A DNA stretch of 64,000 nucleotides from NCBI RefSeq assembly GCF_024713945.1, contig NC_134685.1:1612001-1676000 (forward strand), read 5' to 3'. Position 1 is the stretch's first letter; each line of letters begins with the position of its first letter. Shown one piece after another: positions 49,871 to 64,000 of this stretch. The position numbers and the translations under genes are program-made. This DNA comes from Dermatophagoides farinae. Lineage: Eukaryota; Arthropoda; Arachnida; Sarcoptiformes; Pyroglyphidae. The notes below the pieces were generated by a model, which searched no databases, was not told where the DNA came from, and was given only the letters and a program-made list of their open reading frames with translations.

Positions 49871-49910
49871 TTTCACAATACGCGTACGTAGTACGTGTCC
49901 TGTTGTGAAA
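49871..49910. repeat. Two-step palindromic hairpin
   Basis: Outer arms TTTCACAA and TTGTGAAA enclose inner arms ACGCGTAC and GTACGTGT (one G-T pair) around a three-base loop. The sequence is not simple repeat and sits in a CpG-richer patch. It could be a structured RNA element or a palindromic protein-binding site. No function is known. Confidence 0.5.
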
Positions 49911-52900
49911 GAACGGAAACACGAATTATTTGTGTGTGTGTGTGTGTGTTGTATGTGCGTGTGCGTACGTACCTCTGCCCCGGAATCCGATTCCCCGGTG
50001 TCCATATCAATTGTGGAATATAAATTCAACCATATACTGGACTGACTGACTGACCACCATTACTGATTATTTGGCTGGCTGTTTGTATGTGTGTATTTGT
50101 GCTGCACGCGTTTCTAACTACGTTTTTTTTTATATAACCCAACCATACATTAATAACTATAGAGCAATACGCACAAGACGCCACGCCAAGAATTTCTGGT
50201 TGTACAAATCCTTAAAATGAGTTATTCTCTCCACTATTGACTGGTTTTTATTTGTATACAAAATATACACACACACACACACGCGCGCCACAAAATGAGT
50301 AACCAATGGTCACACACACACACACACACTATGACTATGACTATTCCAATATATTAATGAACAAACACTTCCGGTTGCAATGGCAATATTCTCAATAAAA
50401 AAAAACAGATATGGCTGAATACTACTACCAGATACCAAGAACAAAAAAAAAGAAAAGACAAATGTATATGGACAGTAAAGAATCGATTTGACGATATAAA
50501 AATTTCCATATAAATAATGTTTTTATAATCATATATAATATGTCGACCATTTTGTGACACTTTTTTCCCGTTAATTAACAGCAACAACAACAACAACAAC
50601 AAATGTCCAGCATATTCTCGAGAATAATTTTCAACATTTGAAACAGAAAAAATCATCATTTACAATCAAACTAAATCAGAATGAATAAAACCAAATGATA
50701 TAATGGACAATTTTCATCATTTATTCGGACAAATATAAAACAAGATCAAAAAAAAAACAACTTGTTTTTTGATCTTTTTCATGCATACACACACACAAAT
50801 CAACTATGATCATCAACACCAGAAAAAAAACACCACCCATTGTGAAAAAGTATTCTCTCTCTCTCTATCTCTGACTATCTCGTTTTCCACGTACTTATAA
50901 ATGATGGCGCCTTGTGTATGTGAAGAACCATCTCATTTCAACAAATTTTCCATACCAAAATAAAATCCAATCAAACCCACCGACCGACCGACCGACCAAC
51001 CAACCAACCGAACGACCAAATGTTAAACATAGGTCGATGACTGGAAACCATTATGATGATGATGTTCATGAACGGGTTTAATTTTTTTTTTGTTTTGTTT
51101 TTGTTTTGTTTTGCTATTCGTCTCCATACTCTCTCACACACACAGTGAGAAAAAAAAAATGACGCCGAACATCATGATCATCATCATAGTCGTTGTTGAA
51201 TGAATGAATGAACGAGAAATATGATTACGATTTTTTTTTACTCATTTCATTTTATTTCCAATCATCAACAAACATTGTAATGAGGGAACTACATACACAT
51301 TATCATTGACGTACTATACACTAAATGACGACAATGTTGAGAGAATTAACCGAGAAAGGTCAACATTCACATTTTTCTCTCTAGCACTCCTGGGGGTTGT
51401 AGGTTCATCATCATCATCATCGTACAGTAAGAAAAACTGGTCTCCCAACAATCATCCAATGATGAATCCATCATGTTTTGAGGATAACGAAAAAGAAAAA
51501 GAAGAAAAAAAGGTCGACAACGATGATGATGATGATGATGGCAAACCCTCGCTACACAATCATCAACGAATAAACAGCATTAGCGCGTGCTAGAATAGAA
51601 TTTAAAAAAACACTTTACTTCCACAAGCAGAATTGAGCCGATTCGATATTTCCGTATGACAAAACGAGATACCAAAAAATTAAGAAAAAACATACGGCGT
51701 CGGCGTAGTTGTTATACGCCCCAGAATATTATTATTATATGTAAGATTCATTCATCCGACCAACAAAACTGGACATACATTATGTGTGCGTGTCCACTCC
51801 ATATGATGATGATGAAGAATCAAGTTTTGTATTCATGATGAACACACACACACACGTACATAGGCGCCACTTTGGGTTTTTTTTTGCCCACTATGGTCAT
51901 TTCACAATGGTGATGGTGGTGCTTGTCCAAATAATGTTATGGTTGGCCAACAAAATATTGTTGTAAGGCAAATAATAGAAATGCACGTGTGCAAAAAAAA
52001 TTGACCAAACGTGTATATATAAGGTCACAAAACAATTTGAAAAAAAAACGATAGATAGTGAGGTCAGATATATGTTAACGTGGCCATCAAGTACCAATAA
52101 TGGTTAGAGATGGCAAAAAAAAACATAATTCGGCATTTAAGCTGACCCTAGGCTATTTATTGTGATTTTTTTTTGGACCATCGAACCCAAATGAAGTAGA
52201 CAATCCTGACATACCATACAATACACACATATTTTTTTTTATTTTAGTCAATTCAAATGTCCAGAAACAAAAAATATATAACCAAACGATGTCATTCATT
52301 CATTCATTCATTTGGTGGGTAGTGAGCTTAGCAAGCTATCTATATATATACGTTTAAACTGGTGACATGAACCTGTCATAACGTGCACATTGAGTTTATG
52401 TGGTGCGTTCATAACCTGCTTCTGCTGCTGCAGGTTATTTTTTATGATGATGATGATGACATGACCAACCAACCAACCAACAAAAAAAAAATTTTGCTTG
52501 GTTGGTTGTGAAACGTGGCAAATAATTCATGTCCATAGTTGTGGATGATTCGACTACGTGTTTTTTTTGTTGTTTGACCGTGCACTTTTCTCTCTCTTTT
52601 TCTCTCATTCCACCATACACACATACACACATTCCTATGGTCAGCTTGATGATTGTATACGTGTGTGTGTGTTATCAGGGGGGTGATTAGAATAGATAAC
52701 CTGCATATGGGTTTTTTTTATTAGAGAGAGAGAGAGAAAAAAAAATAGAAAGAAACGAACAACCTGAATATAACAAACCAAGCACGCACACACACACATA
52801 GACATTTTTTTTTGAAGAAAAGAAAAAAAATCTCTATCCCATTATAACCGAAAAAAGCGGTTTTTGATATTTATGGTGAAAATTATTCACTTGTAAAAGG

Positions 52901-54250
52901 AAATGGAAGCATGCAACACACACAGACACACACACAACCATTGTATCACTGTTGATGTTATTTTTTTTTAACCAAACCAGAAAAAAATCCGGACAACGAA
53001 AAAAAAAATTAAAGTTCGTGCCAGGTTTATGCGTGTGTGTGTGTTTGTGTCCTAACAACCGATCATAATCATCATCACCATCAACATAATATATACAATC
53101 AGATAGTGAGAAAAAAAAATGAGAGAAAAGCAGCGGGTATTCAGAAAAAAAACAGCATTTATAACTCTTTGGTAAAAAAAAGACCAGGTGAGGATCTTTG
53201 GTTGTTGCTGGTGAAGATCAAAAAAAAAAAAAAAAAGGAGCTAGCCAACCAACCATTCATTTTTTTCAAAGCAAGGAAATGAAAGAATTTGGCCATTCTT
53301 TTGTTTTGATGATTATGATGATGATGATGATGATGCCAATTTGGTGTTGGCCAAAAAAAATAAAAAAAAAAAAAACAAAATTCAATTGTATATACACACA
53401 CACACACACTAACCTTGAGAAAAACATCGAAGAAACATAGCGATTATGACGAGAATCAATGAAAACATATATGGAACAAAAAAAAATGATAAATAAATAA
53501 CAAGAAAAAATTTTTTTTTTCAATGGATGGATATTTCTGTGATATGTATTGATGATGATGATAATATGAAAAGAGCCGGTGATTTTTGTTGGTGGTGTTG
53601 GTGGTGGTGGTTTGGTTTGGTTTTTTTTCTTCTTTTTCTTCTTCAAAAAAAATCAAAATCATTTATCTGATTGATGATTACGATGAATACGTGCCAATCG
53701 GCAGCAGCAATGGCAATGCAAGTTGTCGTTGTTGTTGTTGTTATTGTTTGTTGATGAATTTTATTTGTAAATTTTTTTTTTTTTGGAAACAAATTATTCA
53801 CTGTTGTAGGATTCGATGAATATTTTGTTGATTATGATGATGATGATTGCTACTTGATGATTTTTGTACAAAATCCATACATAACACACACACACACATA
53901 CACGCCTTTACACAACAAAACAAGCAATCGACCAATAATCGTTGATGTAATTGAAATCATAAACGAATACCTGATGTTGATTGTATATTGCATGGGTCCC
54001 GAAATGGTCAAAAAAAATACCAAAAAACACCAAACAAAAAACACACAAACAAAAAACATTAACGTTATATACACTTCTTCATACATCAGACAAACACTGA
54101 ACAAATGATTTTTTGGTCGACGTCCTTTTTCGTCGTCTTCAATTCAATATTCATCCATCAACCAAATCAAATACACACACACACATTAATAATATGATGA
54201 TGATGATGAATGTTTGTGTGTGTGTGTGTGTATTGATTGGAATCAAAATT

Positions 54251-54253
<3 letters not shown>

Positions 54254-54286
<33 letters not shown>
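54254..54286. repeat. (CA)n microsatellite
   Basis: An uninterrupted CA tract of about 33 bp followed by GAGAGAG. A GT tract lies 30 bp to its left (54212-54231), so the two can base-pair. Confidence 0.9.
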
Positions 54287-54289
<3 letters not shown>

Positions 54290-56298
54290 AGAGACACCAG
54301 AGAAAAAAAAATTTTTTCAACACGAGCTCAAAGACCCTCTCTCTCACACACATATACACAATGTCTGTATATATCGTGTTTGTGTGTGTGTACGTGTCTT
54401 GATCGTATATGCCGATTATATTTTATTATTTTAAATAAAGAAGATATAGTGGGATGTTGTTTATGTGTGTGTTCTGTTGCTTCTGTGTGTGTGTTGTATG
54501 TTGATATTTTTTTTTTTTTTTTTTTGGTTTGGTTTGGTTTGGTTTTGGTGTTTAGTTCATTGGTGGAATACTTTTGGTTTGATTATAATAATAACAAAAA
54601 AATAAAACAACAACAACAAGTGTATGTACCACCACTACTACCACCACGACACGAAACGACACCATATGATGGCCAAAAAAAAAACCAGTAAAGACCATGC
54701 ATAATAATAATAACTATACACATTTACCACTTGACATTCCAATACCAGTCTATCTCTCTCTCTCTGTTTTTCTCCCTCTGTAGTAGTATGGTGGTTGGTG
54801 GTTGTTTAGGTTTAAGGTTGGTCGATTCTCTTTTTTTTCTGTTTCTTGAATTTTTGTATTTTGAATAGATGGACAGTTTTGGGATAGATGATGTGTCATC
54901 ATCATCATCATTGTGATGAAAGAACAAAAAAGTTTATGACCCCTTTTTAGCCATTTCACTAAACAACACACCCACCAAAAAGTTTTTCAAAAAAAAAAAA
55001 AAATCTTGTGAAAGATGAATATATCATGGAATTGAATACACACACACAAGCCGGTCAGATATACACCATAACTGTTCATTCACAATTGATGGTGGTTGTG
55101 GTGGTGGTGATGATGATGATGGTACGTGTGCAAAAAACATTGAACCTCAAACAAACAACATCAAATCCATTTTTTAATATTTTCGATTAGATTATGTGAT
55201 TACAAAAAAAGGGGTGAAAGGTTAACCGTTTTCTTTTTGTCTGAATGGATAAAAGGATGCCCATACATATCCGATATTCTTAAGACGACAATTGTATATA
55301 TATACACAGATGGATGTTTTTATTTGGCAAAAAAAATATCATCATTATGATGATGATGATGATGATGATGATGATCATGTCTGCCTATGTTTATTTCACT
55401 ACTTTATAGATAGAGTTCATTAAACTTGAACTTGTAGCTCTGTTTTATTGCTGCTGTTGCCTGTTACTGTTGTTGTTGTTGTTGTTGTTGTTGCAGTTGT
55501 TGAGGATGATTATGATGGTTTTGTATATGCATGTGTGTATTTATTTGGGTGTACCTCAGCGAATACCATCGACGATATATGCTGTCGATGATGATGATGA
55601 TAATAATGATGGTGATGATGGCAATATCGTCGTCGTCGTCGTTGTTGTTGTTTTTTGGACGGATATCTGCATATATCTGTATATTGAGAGGAAGAACAAC
55701 TGTGGATAAAAAGGAGGAATAATTTGCACGAGTTTGATTATCCATTCATTCATTCAATATACAATCATTTTCAACGATTGATTTTAATTTTTTTTTTCTT
55801 CTTCTTCTTCTTCTGATCAATAATAAAAGAAAATTAATCACATTTCGCATGACTCGTGATCAGTAATGGTGATAATGATGATGAGATGATGATGATATGT
55901 ATGAAATCGTTTTATTTGTTTCGAAGAAAATCGATAATAATCAATGATGATGATGATGTGTTTATTATTCGGAAATAAAAAATAAATAAAGACCAAATCA
56001 AGTCCACATCAACACAAATGATGAACAAAAAGATCAAGAAAAATTCGAAATGTAAACAATCGAACAAACCAAACACACCCACCCACACACACACACACAC
56101 AAAGCTACCGCATCTTGTATTACGCAAGTTTTTAAATCCAATACCCGGCAATGGTGCCATCTTTTGTCTAGAAATGTACATAGTATTTTAATTTTTTTTT
56201 TCAAATATAAAATGATTCGAATTCTATTTTTCAATATTCGCGTAGCGCCATCTAGTGAAAGGGAAACTGAATACATTGAGATTGAAAAAAAAAATCAT

Positions 56299-56304
56299 TT
56301 TATT
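56299..56304 (-). terminator. Candidate poly(A) signal downstream of the first dsRBD-like gene
   Basis: AATAAA on the minus strand lies about 50 bp after the stop codon at 56355; a second copy follows a few bases further on. The position fits mRNA 3' end formation. Confidence 0.45.
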
Positions 56305-56354
56305 TTTTATTTTAATACAACACACACACACATTTCATTCAATGATCATTTGAT

Positions 56355-57122
56355 TCAATTTGATGTGGATGCTACTGTCACGGGAAAAGGATCTGATGGT
56401 GTAAATGTTTTAGGTGATGTTGGACTCTTTGGTGATTTAGGCGTTTGGCTATCCTCATAAGCTGGTGGTTCTTCATTATTTATCATATCATCATCGTCAT
56501 CATCATCTTCATCATCATTATTTGAATCGGTTCCAACTTTATTCTCCGATGAATGTTTCTCATCATTATCAACACTTTGTTGATCATCCATTCCAATTTT
56601 CTTATCTTCATCACCATCATCATCATCATTACTATCATCACCATCATCATCATCGATATGATTAATATTCGTTTTCAAATATTCAACAGCATTCATTGCT
56701 GCATATAAACGTGCCATACGTTTCGATATAGCCATACCATTGAATTCTAATTCACGATTACATTGATCAATAATCTTACAGCAAGCTCGATAATATTTTC
56801 GATCATTCAATTTGATTCGTTCAATAATATCAAAATATGGTTGACCAAGATCTAGATCATTACAAATATTATAAAGTTTATCTTCGGCATCCAAAAGTGT
56901 TCGTATGAATTGTTGTTGTTGAATCTGTTTATCATCATCACCATTATTCACTACATTCATCGAACCATTTTGATCGATATTTTCATTTGGCTTTACATTA
57001 GCTTCTTTATGATTCACAATGATTTCAATATCAGTATTTGGTGATTCTTCATTGGAAACCATATGACCATTTTCAACAACATTTTTTTCTTGTTGTTGCT
57101 CATGTATTTGTGATTGTTCCAT
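56355..57122 (-). CDS. Unrecognised acidic protein with a divergent dsRBD-like core and a C-terminal PPxY motif (255 aa)
   Basis: One exon, ATG at 57122, stop at 56355. The N-terminal 85 residues are polar and Asn/Gln-rich. Residues about 90-155 form a core (LLDAEDKLYNICNDL, QPYFDIIERIK, RKYYRACCKI, ISKRMARLYAAMNAVEYL). Its order resembles a double-stranded RNA binding domain: a first helix, a P-Y-x-I turn, strands, and a final SKRxARxxAAxxAxxYL helix. The GPxH loop and the full KKxAK signature are missing, so the RNA-binding face may be altered. The C-terminal third is strongly acidic, then PPAYEDSQ and a run of SP/TP sites. PPxY is a known ligand for WW domains, as in Nedd4-type ubiquitin ligases. 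A paralogue lies 525 bp upstream on the same strand. The function is unknown; the fold assignment is mine. Confidence 0.8.
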   Translation of the reverse strand: MEQSQIHEQQQEKNVVENGHMVSNEESPNTDIEIIVNHKEANVKPNENIDQNGSMNVVNNGDDDKQIQQQQFIRTLLDAEDKLYNICNDLDLGQPYFDIIERIKLNDRKYYRACCKIIDQCNRELEFNGMAISKRMARLYAAMNAVEYLKTNINHIDDDDGDDSNDDDDGDEDKKIGMDDQQSVDNDEKHSSENKVGTDSNNDDEDDDDDDDMINNEEPPAYEDSQTPKSPKSPTSPKTFTPSDPFPVTVASTSN

Positions 57123-57647
57123 ATTCGTGATTTGATGATTGACACGTTATCATTGATCAAATAGTATAAAACATTTAAACAAAACAAAAAAAAAGTTGTT
57201 GTCAATTTATCGGAATGAAAAAAATTAAGAAATCGAGCAACAGCATAAAAACTCCTACCATCACCACCACCGCCAGCATCTATTGTTAATAAAAAAAAAG
57301 TAATAATAATTATCAACATCAAAGAAAAATTATTGATTATCTTTACTGCCTGTTATTTTCATCATCAAATCATTATAATCTTGTCGGTGACTATGACAAT
57401 AATCGTTCATTCATTATATTTGTATATTTGTATACACTATAAAATATTTATGTGGCTTGGATCCAATAATAATGAATAACATCTGAGATTACAATATTTT
57501 GTCGATTGATAATAATAATAAAAAAAATTACATTTCTCAACTTCAAATGAAGAGGCTAATTTTATCTTTACATCATCATCATAAACATCATTTTGGGAGA
57601 ATTAAATTCATTTTTTCAAATGTTTTTATCATTCGATTCGATGATAA
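57123..57647. other. Spacer between the two dsRBD-like genes
   Basis: A 525-bp spacer holding the 5' flank of the left gene and the 3' flank of the right gene. It is AT-rich and has no other coding signal. A short CCACCACCGCCAGC patch near 57262-57278 is probably 5' UTR of the left gene. Confidence 0.45.
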
Positions 57648-58124
57648 TCAATGATGGCTATTATGACCACATTGGCTTTTACTATTACAACAACAACAAC
57701 AACAACAATAACAACAACAATGAAGGTAAATTGGTAATGTTCGAATTGTCATCAATGATTCTAATATTGATTGATTTTCCCATAAATATTTCAATGCTTT
57801 AGATGCTGTACGTAATTTGGCCAATCTTTTAGATATATCTGCTGCTTCCGCCATCAATATTGGCCGAATAATCATACGGATTGTATAGAATTTTTTCCAT
57901 TCAATACGTTCACGTTTAATTAATTCATATGATGGTTTGGACCAATTTTGATCATAACAAAAACGTTTCAAACGTTTAGATGCATCCATCAAGCTAATCG
58001 CTTCGTATGATGGTGGTGGCGATGATTCTGATTGTATTTGTGCATGTTGTGGCTGTTCATCATCATTATCATTATCATCATCATCATCAGAATGATTGTT
58101 AATGTTATGATCATAATCAGACAT
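57648..58124 (-). CDS. Unrecognised protein with a divergent dsRBD-like core and an N-terminal PPxY motif (158 aa)
   Basis: ATG at 58124, stop at 57648, one exon. An acidic Asp/Asn-rich N-terminus is followed by SESSPPPSYEAISLMDASKR, which contains a PPxY motif. The core (about 50-120) matches the neighbouring gene: LMDASKRLKRFC, KPSYELIKRER, KKFYTIRMII, ISKRLAKLRTASKALKYL. The KPSYELI and SKRLAKL...ALKYL elements look like the ends of a dsRBD, including a conserved Ser-Lys-Arg. The last 25 residues are a Cys run written by a TTG microsatellite; an unseen intron could replace them. The two genes probably arose by local duplication. They place PPxY on opposite sides of the shared core, so they are not simple copies. 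Function unknown. Confidence 0.75.
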   Translation of the reverse strand: MSDYDHNINNHSDDDDDNDNDDEQPQHAQIQSESSPPPSYEAISLMDASKRLKRFCYDQNWSKPSYELIKRERIEWKKFYTIRMIIRPILMAEAADISKRLAKLRTASKALKYLWENQSILESLMTIRTLPIYLHCCCYCCCCCCCNSKSQCGHNSHH

Positions 58125-59226
58125 TTTCACAATGAAATCGATCTGGTCGTATACGATTCAAATGTTTGAATGAGATGAAATGTTTGAAGAAAATGGGATT
58201 ATATTGCCATTATTACCGACATCATCATCATGGGATTTCAAATTGTCTATAGTCAGACAGACGATTTGTATTTGATGAAAATTCTGTTGAACTAAAACTC
58301 TGAATTGCCATTATAATGATAATAGGATCATAATAATTAAATGGAGCAATAATCATCATCAATGAATAATAATGGCCATCATTATGAAACAACAAGCGTT
58401 CTGATTTTTTTCTTTTACCATATATATCTATATATCGCTGGTTGATCCGTTCTTCCAAATAAACAAACAAATAAAATGATGATCATCATCATTTGGTTAA
58501 ATTGAATGTGAGAGAACAATCTTCTAATGAATGTAAACATCACATTGGAAACCAATAATGTCGAGAAAGACAAAAAAAAACAACCGAAAACATACATTTC
58601 AACCGAAAATTATTGTGAACTATACACATTAAATATGAACAACTCACTCTGAAGACCATTTTTTTTTGTTGTAAATTATGGCTATAGCCTTGAACATCAC
58701 ACACACACACACACACACACAGCTCTCACAATCAAATGATCCAGACCATGGAGAATCAATGATGCTGATTTGAGATAGAGAAATAGAGAGAGAGAGACGA
58801 TGATAAGCCAAAAACGACGAAGAAGAAGAAATTCAAATTTCAAACCAAGGTCAACATTCCATGAATTTTGTTTTTGTTCAACACCACGATTTTAACTCGA
58901 CTTTTTTTTCCATTTTTTTACCAAAAAAAAAACAATAGGGTAAAATTTATTTTCAATCAACCACCCAACAACAGCCGTATTTGAAAATCTCACACACACA
59001 CACACCCACCCACGCACAGAAAAAACAAGTTGAAAAAAAGTTTTTGGATTAAATTAAAACATATGCAATGATAAACAACAACAACAATTAAAAATTTTTT
59101 TTTAGATTTGAAAAAAATAAATTTTTTCTTTTGTTTTGGTTCCTATAATTATTGATTAATTAACAATTTAAAAAAAACATCACATACACACACACAAACA
59201 CAGAGAGAAAAAGAATTTTTTTTTCT
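58125..59226. other. Region between the dsRBD-like pair and the CDKL kinase
   Basis: A minus-strand stretch at 58228-58470 is open for 80 codons and ends SDYRQFEIP, but it has no ATG near its start and no recognised domain, so I do not call it. The remainder holds a CA run at 58699-58721 and A/T tracts, and serves as 3' flank of the kinase gene. Confidence 0.4.
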
Positions 59227-63978
<4,752 letters not shown>

Positions 63979-64000
63979 CGTTGTTATTGTTGATTGATTT

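Larger units (their letters stand above)
46834..56354. other. Gene-poor, microsatellite-dense region of 9.5 kb
   Basis: No convincing gene was found. CA/GT tracts are the densest of the window (47416-47430, 48750-48772, 49480-49503, 49567-49598, 54254-54286), with GAT, TTG, GACC and TAGC repeats. Less repetitive, CpG-richer patches occur near 48420-48620 and 49860-50230 and may be regulatory. Plus-strand open stretches at 49179-49358 and near 51374-51592 look somewhat protein-like but lack support. Confidence 0.5.

Noticed and set aside
50955-51020. GACC/AACC repeat block as a possible structured RNA or telomere-like tract
   Set aside because: It is a short tetranucleotide repeat with interruptions and does not match a telomere unit of arthropods (TTAGG).
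58228-58470. 80-codon minus-strand frame ending SDYRQFEIP
   Set aside because: No ATG near its start, no domain, and no phase-compatible splice partner was found. It may be UTR of the second dsRBD-like gene.

Overview
This is a eukaryotic nuclear window, most likely from an arthropod and probably an acariform mite of the dust-mite type. That placement is an inference from very AT-rich DNA, dense CA, GAT, CAA and GA microsatellites, compact GT-AG introns, and proteins full of Ser, Gln, Asn and Asp runs. Every convincing protein-coding gene lies on the minus strand. I built the exon models by hand. In each complete gene the splice phases agree and the summed coding length is a multiple of three.

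Layout from left to right. Positions 385-9147 hold the 5' part of a gene encoding a C1 (diacylglycerol-type) zinc domain, with an intron of about 8.3 kb; the gene runs off the left edge. Positions 9681-10467 hold a 779-bp piggyBac-like non-autonomous transposon with TTAA target duplications and a decayed transposase C-terminus. Positions 14681-20038 hold a 5.36-kb BEL/Pao LTR retrotransposon with one intact Gag-Pol frame and two LTRs that differ by a single base in an A-run. Positions 20813-25530 encode the mitochondrial branched-chain alpha-keto acid dehydrogenase E2 subunit (DBT) in four exons. Positions 26796-39251 encode a MAST-family kinase with DUF1908, AGC kinase and PDZ domains and two alternative first coding exons. 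Positions 41992-46833 encode a large C2H2 zinc-finger protein.

After a gene-poor stretch of about 9.5 kb comes a tandem pair of small intronless genes (56355-57122 and 57648-58124). They encode related, unrecognised proteins, each joining a divergent dsRNA-binding-domain-like core to a PPxY motif. The window ends with a CDKL1/4-type kinase (59227-63978, five exons) that carries a low-complexity N-terminal extension of about 180 residues.

These genes do not form a pathway. The most unusual items are the dsRBD-like/PPxY pair, the nearly pristine BEL/Pao element that lacks a recognisable tRNA primer site, the piggyBac relic, and a long near-perfect inverted repeat at 4930-5032. No tRNA, rRNA or CRISPR could be supported.
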